Assembly: GCA_964539855.1 (NCBI GenBank)
Contig: CAZIJR010000008.1
Span: forward strand, 1 to 20,213
Length of the DNA: 20,213 bases
From: XYD1-FULL-39-28 sp964539855
GTDB taxonomy: Bacteria > Patescibacteriota > Minisyncoccia > Minisyncoccales > Staskawiczbacteraceae
Direction of reading: 5' to 3'
A program made the translations under genes and the position numbers. Numbering within the stretch: position 1 is the stretch's first letter; each line of letters opens with the position of its first letter. Positions 7,534 through 14,838 of this stretch are shown here, piece by piece. The notes under the pieces were generated by a model that did no database searches, was not told the origin of the DNA, and worked only from the letters and a program-made list of their open reading frames with translations.

Positions 7534-7962
7534 CTAGATAGAATCCTTTTTAACAAATTTTGTCTTAATTGGCAACTTACTGCCTGCTCCTTCCAGCGCT
7601 TCCTTGGAAATATCCTCACGAAGTCCATCCAATTCAAAAATAATTCTTCCCGGCTTTATAGGATAAACATAATGGTCAACTCCCCCTTTTCCTCCACCCA
7701 TTCCTACTTCAGAACCTTTAAAAGTAACTGGTTTATCCGGAAAAATTCTTATCCACAGCTTTCCGCCTTTCTTCAAATATCTTATTATGTAGCGTCTTGC
7801 AGCCTCCAGTTGTCTGGCGGTTATCCATTTTGGTTCCAATGCTTTTAATCCAAAGCTTCCAAAGTTAACCTCTGTTGCTCTTGAATCGGCTGACCCGCGG
7901 GCTCTTCCTTTGCCTTTGTGCCACTTTCTGTGTTTAACTTTTTTTGGCATTAATATGCTCAT
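7534..7962 (-). CDS. rplP: Large-subunit ribosomal protein uL16
   Basis: 50S protein next to the A-site tRNA elbow and required for late assembly. 142 residues from ATG at 7962 (MSILMPKKVKHRKWHKGKG). A second ATG at 7950, giving MPKKVKHRK, is equally possible; neither has a clear Shine-Dalgarno. Family signatures: SADSRATEVNFGSFGLKAL, TARQLEAARR, and KGSEVGMGGGKGGVDHYVYPIKPGR. Nine bases separate it from rpsC. Confidence 0.96.
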   Translation of the reverse strand: MSILMPKKVKHRKWHKGKGRARGSADSRATEVNFGSFGLKALEPKWITARQLEAARRYIIRYLKKGGKLWIRIFPDKPVTFKGSEVGMGGGKGGVDHYVYPIKPGRIIFELDGLREDISKEALEGAGSKLPIKTKFVKKDSI

Positions 7963-7971
7963 AGTACTATA

Positions 7972-8625
7972 TTATTCAAATTTTTCTCCTTTATAAATCC
8001 AAACTTTTATTCCAACTTTTCCGTAGGTACAGTGCGCTTCGTCTTGGGCGTAATCAATGTCAGCTCTTATGGTATTTCTGGGCATTCTCCCCTGGGAAAG
8101 CCATTCGCGTCTGGCTATTTCAACTCCGTTTAATCTTCCGGAGACTTCCATTCTTATTCCTTTTACTTCTTTGTTAGTTATAACTCTTTCTATTGTTTTC
8201 TTTAAAACCTGTCTAAAAGGCATCCTTTTCTCAATTTGCTGGGCAGCCATCTGAGCGACCAAAGCCGCTGAAATCCAAGGATTTTTAATTTCTCTAATTT
8301 CTATTTTAATTTCTCTTTTAGAGCTTTCTTTTATTTTTGCCTGAATTTTCTTCTGTACTTCGTTTTTTAAGGTTTCCACGCCTTCACCTCCCCTACCTAT
8401 AATCAAGCCTGGTCTGGCAGTTTCAATAATTATATTTATTTTATTAGCCGAATGTTCTATCTCAATATTAGCCACAGAAGCTTCTGCCAATTTATTTCTT
8501 AAAAAGTCTTTTGTTAAAAAGTCTTCCTCTAAATATTGAGGCATTTTTTTACCGTAAAAACCACGGATATTCCAATCTTCTGTTCCCTTTATTCTAAATG
8601 ATTTTGGATGGACTTTATGGGACAT
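7972..8625 (-). CDS. rpsC: Small-subunit ribosomal protein uS3
   Basis: 30S protein lining the mRNA entry tunnel, with helicase activity together with uS4 and uS5. 217 residues starting MSHKVHPKSFRIKG. A type II KH domain in the first half contains the GxxG loop LIIGRGGEGVE (near residue 76), and the C-terminal domain has GRLNGVEIARREWLSQGRMPRNTIRADIDYA and GKVGIKVWIYKGE. Two bases after rplV. Confidence 0.98.
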   Translation of the reverse strand: MSHKVHPKSFRIKGTEDWNIRGFYGKKMPQYLEEDFLTKDFLRNKLAEASVANIEIEHSANKINIIIETARPGLIIGRGGEGVETLKNEVQKKIQAKIKESSKREIKIEIREIKNPWISAALVAQMAAQQIEKRMPFRQVLKKTIERVITNKEVKGIRMEVSGRLNGVEIARREWLSQGRMPRNTIRADIDYAQDEAHCTYGKVGIKVWIYKGEKFE

Positions 8626-8627
8626 GT

Positions 8628-9038
8628 CTATTTTTTAACTATTTTTCTTTTTATTTTAGTTGTTTTACTCGTAGTCGCCTTCGGTTTTTCTTTTTTCACA
8701 ACAGGTTTTATCTCACCTAAAGTTAATGCAATATGAGATGTTCTTTTTATGATAGGATAGGCCCTGCCTCTGGACATTGGGTGCCATCTCTTCAGCTTAG
8801 GACCTTCATCAACTGTAATTTTTAAAACAAACAAGTTTGCCTCGTCTAAATGAAATTCTTTTTTTGCGGAAGCCACTGCAGAATTCAAAAGTTTCAGCAC
8901 AGGCCTGGCAGACTGATTTACAGTAAAAGAAAGTATAGTTGCAGCTTCCTGCGCCCTCTTGCCTCTCACCAAATCAGCCACTTTTCTGACTTTTTTGGGA
9001 GCTGTTCGTAAATTGCTTAATTTTGCTTTAACTTCCAT
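8628..9038 (-). CDS. rplV: Large-subunit ribosomal protein uL22 with basic C-terminal tail
   Basis: Lines the nascent peptide tunnel. 136 residues: the usual core of about 110 (RTAPKKVRKVADLVRGKRAQEA; the tunnel hairpin region KRWHPMSRGRAYPIIKRTSHI) followed by a Lys/Thr-rich tail of about 25 residues ending TKIKRKIVKK. The tail is probably a disordered rRNA-binding extension. Confidence 0.97.
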   Translation of the reverse strand: MEVKAKLSNLRTAPKKVRKVADLVRGKRAQEAATILSFTVNQSARPVLKLLNSAVASAKKEFHLDEANLFVLKITVDEGPKLKRWHPMSRGRAYPIIKRTSHIALTLGEIKPVVKKEKPKATTSKTTKIKRKIVKK

Positions 9039-9052
9039 GCTTTTTGTTTGTA

Positions 9053-9382
9053 TTATTTTTTGGCAGCGGGGCTTTCCACTTTTGCCGCTTCTTTTTGCTC
9101 GGCTGCGACTTCAAGGCCCTTTTGTATCTTTCCACCATGCCTTGCAAATTTTGTAGTTGCTGCAAACTCACCAAGCTTGTGGCCCACCATATCTTCTGAA
9201 ATATAAACTGGCACAAATTCCTTTCCATTATGAACTCCAAAAGTATAACCTACCATTTCAGGAGAAACCGTAGAGTGCCTTGCCCAGGTTTTAATAATCT
9301 TTTTTTCGTCTTTTTTAAGACCTAAAACCTTACTAAGCAATCTCTCATCAATATAGGGACCTTTTTTTAAACTTCTGCTCAT
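9053..9382 (-). CDS. rpsS: Small-subunit ribosomal protein uS19
   Basis: 30S head protein that contacts uS13 and the A-site. It starts MSRSLKKGPYIDERLLSK; the signature WARHSTVSPEMVGYTFGVHNGK and VGHKLGEFAATTKFARHGGK are intact. At 109 residues it exceeds the usual 92 by an Ala/Glu/Lys-rich C-terminal tail (about 91-109). Confidence 0.97.
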   Translation of the reverse strand: MSRSLKKGPYIDERLLSKVLGLKKDEKKIIKTWARHSTVSPEMVGYTFGVHNGKEFVPVYISEDMVGHKLGEFAATTKFARHGGKIQKGLEVAAEQKEAAKVESPAAKK

Positions 9383-9385
9383 GTT

Positions 9386-10213
9386 TTATTTTTTTCGTCT
9401 TTGAACAATTAGTTTATTTGACCATTTTTTCTTTTTTCTTGTCTTTACTCCCAAAGCTGGCTTTCCCCAGGGAGTTTTTGGATGCTTTAATCCAATTGGT
9501 TGTCTGCCTTCACCTCCTCCGTGCGGATGGTCAACCGGGTTCATTACAGTTCCTCTGACATGAGGCCTTTTTCCTTTTAGTCTGGATTTCCCAGCTTTTC
9601 CAGCTGTATAAAATCTGTTTTCAGGATTTGAAACCATACCTATTGTAGCAAAACACTCGCTGTTAAATCTCCTTATTTCAGTGGATGGCATTTTAAGGTT
9701 TGTGTGTTTTCCGTCTTGAGCCAAAACTTGCGCCGAATTTCCAGCTGATCTTACGGCTTTTCCACCTTGGCCTGGGTCTAGTTCAATATTATAAATACTT
9801 GTTCCAACGGGAATGTTTTTTAATTTTGTCCTGTTTCCTGGAGTCAAAGGTGCTGATTCAGAAAAAATAACTTCCTGCCCGGCTTTTAAATCCTGAGGAG
9901 CTATAATATATTGTTTTTCTCCTCCTTTGTATTCTATTAAGGCTATAAACGCTGTTCTATTCGGATCATATTCTAAAGCAATCACCTTGGCCGGAGAATC
10001 CATTCTTGTTTGATAAAATTCAATAATTCTGTAGCGTTTTTTAACTCCGCCACCTTTGTGTCTTACTGTAATTCTTCCTGAAGAATTTGACCTGCCCACG
10101 TTTCTTTTTACGTATTTTAAAAGCGACTTTTGCGGTTTTTTCTTCGCAAGCTGGGAAAAGTCTATCCCTGTCATTCCTCTTCTGCCTTGTGTTGTTGGTT
10201 TATAAATCTTCAT
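9386..10213 (-). CDS. rplB: Large-subunit ribosomal protein uL2
   Basis: One of the largest and most conserved 50S proteins, needed for subunit association and peptidyl transferase function. 275 residues, the normal length. The signature NPVDHPHGGGEGRQPIG begins near residue 225 and places the critical histidine at position 229, the same number as in E. coli. N-terminal MKIYKPTTQGRRGMTGIDF and the RNA-binding RHKGGGVKKRYR (51-62) are also typical. One base separates it from rplW. Confidence 0.98.
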   Translation of the reverse strand: MKIYKPTTQGRRGMTGIDFSQLAKKKPQKSLLKYVKRNVGRSNSSGRITVRHKGGGVKKRYRIIEFYQTRMDSPAKVIALEYDPNRTAFIALIEYKGGEKQYIIAPQDLKAGQEVIFSESAPLTPGNRTKLKNIPVGTSIYNIELDPGQGGKAVRSAGNSAQVLAQDGKHTNLKMPSTEIRRFNSECFATIGMVSNPENRFYTAGKAGKSRLKGKRPHVRGTVMNPVDHPHGGGEGRQPIGLKHPKTPWGKPALGVKTRKKKKWSNKLIVQRRKK

Positions 10214-10214
10214 A

Positions 10215-10646
10215 TTATAAAATCTCTATTTTTTGTCCTTCTTTGATTTTCACTACTGCTTTGGTCAAACTCTTTTTAAAACCCTGAGTTTTGCCCAATC
10301 TTCTTTTCTTAGCCGGAATTTTTATTAAATTTACAGATAAAACACTTACTCCGTAGATACCTTCCACAGCCTTTTTTATCTCATTTTTATTATAGTTAGG
10401 AGAAACCTTAAATGTGTACTGGTTTCTTTCGGCCAAATAAGTTGCTTTTTCAGATATATGTGGTTCCTTTATGGCATCGTAACTAAATTTGCCTTTCTTT
10501 ACCGCAGGCTTGGCAGGGGTAGGCTCAGCTTTTTTTACCGGCTTTTTTTCTGCTTCCTTTTTAACTAAACCCTTATCGGATTTTTTCGCCGGTTGTTTTG
10601 ATCTTTCTGTTTCCTTTTTTCTTTTTAAAAAGTCTAATAATGCCAT
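10215..10646 (-). CDS. rplW: Large-subunit ribosomal protein uL23 with long N-terminal extension
   Basis: Tunnel-exit protein, docking site for trigger factor and SRP. The family core starts near residue 55 (YDAIKEPHISEKATYLAE) and continues through YTFKVSPNYNKNEIKKAVE and the basic loop PAKKRRLGKTQGFKKS. It is preceded by about 50 residues of MALLDFLKRKKE plus a Lys/Ala/Pro-rich linker, so the protein is 143 residues rather than the usual 95-100. The extension is uninterrupted and in frame, starts three bases after rplD, and is therefore probably real. Confidence 0.95.
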   Translation of the reverse strand: MALLDFLKRKKETERSKQPAKKSDKGLVKKEAEKKPVKKAEPTPAKPAVKKGKFSYDAIKEPHISEKATYLAERNQYTFKVSPNYNKNEIKKAVEGIYGVSVLSVNLIKIPAKKRRLGKTQGFKKSLTKAVVKIKEGQKIEIL

Positions 10647-10649
10647 GAA

Positions 10650-11279
10650 TTATTTTGTGAATGTTTTTTCTATTGTTTTTATCGTTTCTTTTGTAATAAG
10701 TAAATATTTGGAATTTAGCAAATCTAAAACATTTAAATTCCTTGCATCGTCAATTGATGTTTTCTTAATGTTTCTGGTCGCTAAAAATATTTTTTTGTCA
10801 TATTTAGGCAATGCTATTAAAGTTGTGTGCTTGTAGCAAGGCAATTTTTCCAATGATTTAGCCATTTCTTTTGTTTTTCCAATCTTTGACTCAATTTTAT
10901 CCATGACAACAAGCTGGCTGTCTTTTGCTTTTTGCGACAGTACCATCAATAAAGCCTTTCTTCTCATTTTTTTAGGAATTTCTCTAGCATAAATGGTATC
11001 ATTCCTTGGGCCAAATGTTATGCCTCCTCCCTTCCAAATAGGAGACCTATTTGACCCATGTCTAGCCCTTCCTGTTCCTTTTTGCTTCCATGGTTTTTTG
11101 CCTCCTCCTCTAACTTCGCTTCTATTTTTGGTATGAGCTGAAACTTGTCTCTTATTAGCCATCAAAGAAACTGCAACTTGGTGAACCAAATCTGCGTTGA
11201 ATTTTACTTCAAAAATTTCTTTGGGCAAAACTGCGCTTCCGGATTTTTCTCCTTGCTGGTTGTATAAATCAACTTTCAT
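10650..11279 (-). CDS. rplD: Large-subunit ribosomal protein uL4
   Basis: 50S tunnel protein; in E. coli it also autoregulates the S10 operon. The ATG at 11279 (MKVDLYNQQGEKSG) gives 209 residues and is supported by an AAAGG Shine-Dalgarno about seven bases upstream. An ATG at 11297 would overlap rplC by 17 bases. The tunnel loop region reads RSEVRGGGKKPWKQKGTGRARHG with the following SNRSPIWKGGGITFGP, and is fully conserved. Confidence 0.96.
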   Translation of the reverse strand: MKVDLYNQQGEKSGSAVLPKEIFEVKFNADLVHQVAVSLMANKRQVSAHTKNRSEVRGGGKKPWKQKGTGRARHGSNRSPIWKGGGITFGPRNDTIYAREIPKKMRRKALLMVLSQKAKDSQLVVMDKIESKIGKTKEMAKSLEKLPCYKHTTLIALPKYDKKIFLATRNIKKTSIDDARNLNVLDLLNSKYLLITKETIKTIEKTFTK

Positions 11280-11280
11280 T

Positions 11281-11877
11281 TTAACCTTTAATTTCAAGCA
11301 ATATCCCGTTTCTTCCGGGTACAGCTCCTTTTACTGCTAATAAATTGTTTTCTGTATCAACTTTTACAATTTTAAGATTAGTTACAGATACTCTCTCAAA
11401 CCCCATCCTGCCGGGCATTTTCTGCCCCTTTATGACGTGTTGAGGGTATCTTCTGCCAGTAGAACCCAATGTTCTGTGTTCATGCTTTACGCCATGCGTG
11501 GCATTTCTACCAGAAAATCCATGCCTTTTTACTCCTCCTTGAAAACCTTTTCCCTTAGACATTCCGGAAACTTTTACCTTATCGCCCTCCTGAAAAATTG
11601 ACACATTTATTTCGTCTCCCACCTTCAAAGCGTCTTCACCCTGAATTTTCTGTTCTTTTATATATTTGTATTCCTTGCCCTTCATGGACTTCCCAATTTT
11701 GCTTTTTTTCTCTATTTTTTCAAAACCAAATTGCAGGGCTTCATATCCGTCCTTTTCTTTATTCTTTTTTTGCAAGATATAGCAAGGTCCGGCGGAGACC
11801 AAAGTAACTGGTACTATTTTACCATCTTTATCAAACATCTGAGACATTCCAATTTTTTTCCCTAAGACGAATTTCAT
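11281..11877 (-). CDS. rplC: Large-subunit ribosomal protein uL3
   Basis: Early assembly protein that reaches the peptidyl transferase centre. The ATG at 11877 gives MKFVLGKKIGMSQMFDKDG and 198 residues; a TTG at 11898 would add seven atypical residues. Signatures: SKGKGFQGGVKRHGFSG, THGVKHEHRTLGSTG, and the loop PGRMGFERVSV. It follows rpsJ after an unusually long 146-base spacer holding a terminator-like hairpin, so its expression can be uncoupled from tuf-rpsJ. Confidence 0.96.
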   Translation of the reverse strand: MKFVLGKKIGMSQMFDKDGKIVPVTLVSAGPCYILQKKNKEKDGYEALQFGFEKIEKKSKIGKSMKGKEYKYIKEQKIQGEDALKVGDEINVSIFQEGDKVKVSGMSKGKGFQGGVKRHGFSGRNATHGVKHEHRTLGSTGRRYPQHVIKGQKMPGRMGFERVSVTNLKIVKVDTENNLLAVKGAVPGRNGILLEIKG

Positions 11878-11900
11878 ATATTTTCTCTTTCTTAACAAAA

Positions 11901-11920
11901 AATCGGGCTATTGCCCGACT
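11901..11920 (-). terminator. Terminator-like hairpin 24 bases before rplC
   Basis: Minus strand TCGGGC-AATA-GCCCGA followed at once by six T: a GC-rich 6-bp stem (8 bp with a G-T and an A-T pair) plus U-run, the classic intrinsic terminator form. It lies inside the operon, between rpsJ and rplC. Confidence 0.7.
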
Positions 11921-11930
11921 TCTCGGCAAT
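11910..11930 (-). promoter_or_regulatory. Candidate antiterminator hairpin
   Basis: Minus strand ATTGCCGA, loop GAAG, TC-G-GGCAAT: an 8-bp stem with one bulged G. Its 3' arm is the same TCGGGC that forms the 5' arm of the terminator at 11901-11920, so the two structures exclude one another. Confidence 0.5.
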
Positions 11931-12023
11931 GTTGTTATCCTATAAATTTTCGACTAAGAAATATTCATAGAAAAGTTAACTATCGCTCCTTTAAACTAGA
12001 TTTTAACCTAATTAAATAGCTTA

Positions 12024-12404
12024 CTAAATTTTTATCGTAATGTCAACTCCAGAAGGCAAATTTAGATCTCTCAGCGCTTCTATAATATCTTGGTTTGGAT
12101 TTAAGATATCAATCATTCTTTTATGTACTCTCATTTCAAACTGCTCTCTTGCGTTCTTATGTATAAAACTTGAACGGTTTACAGTGTATTTCAAAATTTC
12201 TGTTGGCAATGGTATGGGGCCGACAACTTCGACTCCATAGCGGTTGGCAATGTCAATTATTTGGCGAGCAGAATTGTCAATGATTTTGTGGTCGTATGCT
12301 TTCAATTTTATACGAAGTTTTAAACCAATTGCAGGAACTTCTACAGGTTTTTCCACTTTTTTAACAATCCTTTTTTTTGTTGTAGTTTCTTTCTTTACAG
12401 GCAT
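12024..12404 (-). CDS. rpsJ: Small-subunit ribosomal protein uS10 with N-terminal extension
   Basis: 30S head protein and, in other bacteria, the NusE subunit of antitermination complexes. The family core starts near residue 28 (LKLRIKLKAYDHKIIDNSARQI) and contains GPIPLPTEILKYTVNRS and HKNAREQFEMRVHKR. A Lys/Thr/Val-rich tail of about 26 residues precedes it, giving 126 residues instead of about 102. It starts eight bases after tuf. No internal Met would give the short form, so the extension is probably genuine. Confidence 0.96.
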   Translation of the reverse strand: MPVKKETTTKKRIVKKVEKPVEVPAIGLKLRIKLKAYDHKIIDNSARQIIDIANRYGVEVVGPIPLPTEILKYTVNRSSFIHKNAREQFEMRVHKRMIDILNPNQDIIEALRDLNLPSGVDITIKI

Positions 12405-12412
12405 TACAGTAA

Positions 12413-13609
12413 TTACTTGATAATTTTGGTTACAACTCCAGCGCCCACTGTTCTTCCACCTTCCCTGATGGCGAAATTTCCTTTTTCTTCCAAAGCAATT
12501 GGCACAATTAACTTAACCTTTAAGCTTGCTGTGTCGCCAGGCATTACCATTTCTGTACCTTCGGGTAATGTTACTTCTCCTGTAATATCAGATGTTCTAA
12601 TGTAAAGCTGAGGTTTGTAACCTGTAAAAAATGGTGTATGTCTACCGCCTTCTTCTTTGGCCAAAACATAAATTTCGCCTTCAAACTCTGTATGAGGAGT
12701 AATTGATCCAGGTTTGCAGATAACCTGTCCCCTTTCAATGTCTTCTTTTTTCAATCCTCTTAATAAAAGACCAACGTTGTCTCCGGCTTGTCCTTGGTCC
12801 AATGACTTTTGGAACATCTCAACAGAAACAATAACTGTTTTCTGAGTTGGCCTAATTCCCACTATTTCTACTTCATCGTTTTGTTTAATGACTCCTCTTT
12901 CTATTCTACCCGTGGCAACTGTTCCTCTTCCTTCAATAGAGAAAACATCTTCAATGGCCATAGCAAAAGGTTTTTCTAATTCTCTAACTGGTTCTGGGAC
13001 ATAATTATCCACTGCATCCAATAATTCAACAATTGGTTTGGCAGCTGCATCATCAACAGATGTTGCGTCCAATGCCTTTAATGCAGAACCTCTTATAATA
13101 GGAATTTCGTCTCCTGGATATTTATTTTTCTTTAAAAGCTCTCTAATTTCAGATTCTACCAAGTCTAGGATTTCAGGGTCATCAACCATGTCGCATTTGT
13201 TCATAAATACGACCAATGATGGCAATCCCACTTGTCTAGCCAAAAGAATGTGCTCTTTTGTTTGAGGCATAGGACCGTCTGGAGCAGAAACCAAAAGTAT
13301 TCCACCATCCATTTGAGCGGCTCCCGTAATCATGTTTTTAATATAGTCAGCGTGTCCCGGGCAGTCAATCAAAGCATAATGTCTTTTATCTGTTTCGTAT
13401 TCCAAGTGAGTAATAGAAATCGTCACCCCTCTTGCTTTTTCTTCAGGAGATGCGTCAATTTGGCTTACATCTTTTTCTGAACATTTAAAACCGCGCAATT
13501 TTGAAACTTTCATAATTGCAGCTGATAATGTGGTTTTTCCATGGTCTACGTGTCCAATGGTACCAACGTTTACGTGAGGTTTAGACCTCTCAAATTTCTC
13601 TGTTGCCAT
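12413..13609 (-). CDS. tuf: Elongation factor Tu
   Basis: GTPase that brings aminoacyl-tRNA to the ribosomal A-site. 398 residues with all G motifs: G1 GHVDHGKTT (19-27), G2 RGVTI (61-65), G3 DCPGH (83-87, catalytic His87), G4 NKCD (138-141), and the SAL G5 motif, then beta-barrel domains 2 (GRGTVATGRIERG) and 3 ending GVVTKIIK. It is normally directly after fusA in the str operon; here the two are about 2.1 kb apart because other genes are inserted. It has its own promoter and a long structured leader. Confidence 0.98.
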   Translation of the reverse strand: MATEKFERSKPHVNVGTIGHVDHGKTTLSAAIMKVSKLRGFKCSEKDVSQIDASPEEKARGVTISITHLEYETDKRHYALIDCPGHADYIKNMITGAAQMDGGILLVSAPDGPMPQTKEHILLARQVGLPSLVVFMNKCDMVDDPEILDLVESEIRELLKKNKYPGDEIPIIRGSALKALDATSVDDAAAKPIVELLDAVDNYVPEPVRELEKPFAMAIEDVFSIEGRGTVATGRIERGVIKQNDEVEIVGIRPTQKTVIVSVEMFQKSLDQGQAGDNVGLLLRGLKKEDIERGQVICKPGSITPHTEFEGEIYVLAKEEGGRHTPFFTGYKPQLYIRTSDITGEVTLPEGTEMVMPGDTASLKVKLIVPIALEEKGNFAIREGGRTVGAGVVTKIIK

Positions 13610-13640
13610 GATTTTGCGAGCAAGGCGAGAAAAATCACTT

Positions 13641-13686
13641 CGTAATTTTAGACATCTAAGATATATACATTGGGTCTAAAATTACG
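13641..13686 (-). promoter_or_regulatory. 13-bp perfect inverted repeat in the tuf leader
   Basis: Arms 13641-13653 and 13674-13686 (CGTAATTTTAGAC and its complement) are perfectly complementary around a 20-base spacer. It would form a stable stem-loop in the tuf mRNA 31 bases before the start codon. There is no T-run behind it, so it is not a simple terminator. Confidence 0.7.
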
Positions 13687-13736
13687 CTAGAGTCCTCTCG
13701 TTGTTTTATTTAATTTATATTTTAATTTTATAATTA

Positions 13737-13758
13737 CCGGCCAATTTTGCTTGGTCGG
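13737..13758 (-). promoter_or_regulatory. Hairpin near the 5' end of the tuf transcript
   Basis: CCGGCCAA and TTGGTCGG (8 bp with one mismatch) around a six-base loop. It falls within the first bases of the predicted transcript and could shield the 5' end or act as a regulatory structure. Confidence 0.45.
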
Positions 13759-13771
13759 CTTAACAACTCTT

Positions 13772-13800
13772 ATCTTATTATATTATTTTTTATAAGTCAA
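13772..13800 (-). promoter_or_regulatory. Promoter of tuf
   Basis: Minus strand TTGACT (13795-13800) and TAAGAT (13772-13777) with a 17-base spacer. Predicted start near 13765, giving a 5' leader of about 155 bases. A better TATAAT-like string overlaps the spacer but is too close to the -35. Confidence 0.6.
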
Positions 13801-13837
13801 TAGCTATTTTACAGCAATAATAAATCTTATGCAAACA

Positions 13838-13865
13838 TTGACTTTTCGGGTAATTCTATTATACT
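13838..13865 (+). promoter_or_regulatory. Promoter of the three-gene plus-strand cassette
   Basis: TTGACT (13838-13843), 16-base spacer, TATACT (13860-13865): five of six matches in each box. It points toward the gene starting at 13915 and diverges from the tuf promoter. Confidence 0.7.
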
Positions 13866-13914
13866 GCAACCAGACGTATTTGACAACTCAACCCGATTAA
13901 ATAGGAGAAATGCC

Positions 13915-14259
13915 GTGAAAAAATGGGAATACAGAACCGTGTGTTCAAAGCTTGCGCGCTTCAAAAATCTTAATGAATTTTTCAATGAGGTCAACCAGCT
14001 AGGAAAACAAGGCTGGAGAATTGTCCCCATCCCTCTTGAAAACGCAGGTGAATTTCTTCTGGAACGCGAGGTTCCCGAAGAAACTATTCAACCCACCAAG
14101 GAATGGGACACCCTTGTTCTGGATCTTACCGGAAACGCATCAAACGAAAGAGAAAATATTAGGCTTAAAACCGCAAGAGATTCGAAACTAGTAGCGGTCG
14201 TTTCTCTTCCGCGTTGCCGTCGGGCATATTTCAGACGTAGAAAGACCGACCTACCCTAG
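13915..14259 (+). CDS. Small DUF4177-like protein, paralogue 1
   Basis: 114 residues from GTG at 13915. An AGGAG at 13903-13907 is seven bases away, the ideal distance; the ATG at 13910 is followed by a stop after one codon and is too close to the ribosome binding site. The N-terminus MKKWEYRTV, a helix, then NQLGKQGWRIVPIPLE (27-42) match the pattern of the DUF4177 family (K-W-E-Y-x-x-V ... L-N-x-L-G-x-x-G-W-E-x-V), small proteins of unknown function. The remaining residues (50-114) end in a very basic stretch (RCRRAYFRRRK). The next gene shares the Gly-Trp segment. It is on the strand opposite to the flanking ribosomal genes and is GC-richer. Function unknown. Confidence 0.75.
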   Translation: MKKWEYRTVCSKLARFKNLNEFFNEVNQLGKQGWRIVPIPLENAGEFLLEREVPEETIQPTKEWDTLVLDLTGNASNERENIRLKTARDSKLVAVVSLPRCRRAYFRRRKTDLP

Positions 14260-14320
14260 ACACTGACATCCCAGATTCACGCAGATAAAACATCCACAAC
14301 CTTTTCAAAAAGGGCTAGAC

Positions 14321-14587
14321 ATGGCTTACCGCGAAACAACCCGTGAGACAAAGGGAGATGGCGCTTTGGAGAGGGTGCTCCTACATATCACGAATGAGCT
14401 CGGGAAAGGCTGGGTCCTCGTACAGATAACGAATCGAAAAGATTCTGCAACCTTCCGTTGGGAGCAGAGAATTCCCAGTAGCGACGGACCCGAGAATCCA
14501 GCTGTCACCATTCTCGATAAAGTCGGAGGAGTGGGTCCCTCCAGTCCCCCTGAAACAAACATAAGGAGGCCCGTTAGTGAAAATTGA
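14321..14587 (+). CDS. Small DUF4177-like protein, paralogue 2
   Basis: 88 residues from ATG at 14321, with AAGGG about eight bases upstream. The segment TNELGKGWVLVQI...FRWEQRIP (24-52) aligns with NQLGKQGWRIVPI...FLLEREVP (27-54) of the preceding gene, with one deletion near the Gly, so the two look like diverged duplicates. The C-terminal third (GPENPAVT ... RRPVSEN) is Gly/Pro/Ser rich and has no recognisable match. It ends in TGA, 11 bases into the next gene. Function unknown. Confidence 0.68.
   Translation: MAYRETTRETKGDGALERVLLHITNELGKGWVLVQITNRKDSATFRWEQRIPSSDGPENPAVTILDKVGGVGPSSPPETNIRRPVSEN
14563..14569 (+). promoter_or_regulatory. Strong ribosome binding site deciding the start of the third cassette gene
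   Basis: AAGGAGG, a near-perfect anti-16S match, seven bases before the GTG at 14577. The ribosomal genes around it mostly lack such sites. Confidence 0.75.
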
Positions 14588-14795
14588 AATTAAGATAGAA
14601 CAAGGACCGAGCCCGATCCTTGTTGCCAACGTTATAGACGACGATGGGTTCGATGTGGGCGGGTGCTGCGTCGAAGCTAAGAATCAACGAAAATTTGAGT
14701 TTGAATTAGGGGAATTGATCGATAATTTTTTAGTCAAAAGGGATATCCCCAAACCCCCGAGCGACAACTCCGCAGGATGCGAAACTGGCATGTAA
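14577..14795 (+). CDS. Small acidic protein of unknown function
   Basis: 72 residues from GTG at 14577, set by the strong ribosome binding site just before it. The N-terminal half, MKIEIKIEQG then PILVANVIDDDGFDVGG, reads as alternating beta strands with an acidic loop; the middle is a possible helix (FEFELGELIDNFLV, 35-48); the end is Pro/Ser rich with Cys69. No family recognised. It is translationally linked to the previous gene by overlap and is the last gene before the terminator, so the three are probably one operon. Confidence 0.62.
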   Translation: MKIEIKIEQGPSPILVANVIDDDGFDVGGCCVEAKNQRKFEFELGELIDNFLVKRDIPKPPSDNSAGCETGM

Positions 14796-14838
14796 TCCCA
14801 ACGGCTCAACAGCATCTGAGCCATAAAACTCAACACAA

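Larger units (their letters stand above)
11878..12023 (-). promoter_or_regulatory. Structured intercistronic leader upstream of rplC
   Basis: A 146-base spacer in an operon where every other gap is under 20 bases. On the minus strand it is AT-rich, holds an AAAGGAG ribosome-binding-like element (near 11990) not followed by a usable start codon, then two overlapping hairpins just before rplC. I found no convincing -35/-10 pair, so the likeliest role is control of read-through from tuf-rpsJ into the rplC-map genes. Confidence 0.55.

Noticed and set aside
7533..7637. 35-residue N-terminal extension of uL29
   Set aside because: It lies inside rplP; the ATG at 7532 gives a normal-sized protein.
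13910..13918. ATG at 13910 as start of the first cassette gene
   Set aside because: It meets a stop after ATG-CCG and is only two bases from the Shine-Dalgarno; the GTG at 13915 is well placed and opens the long frame.
14326..14629. Minus-strand reading frames of 78 and 82 residues opposite the cassette genes
   Set aside because: They lack promoter and ribosome binding signals, whereas the plus-strand frames have both plus a terminator and a paralogue relation.
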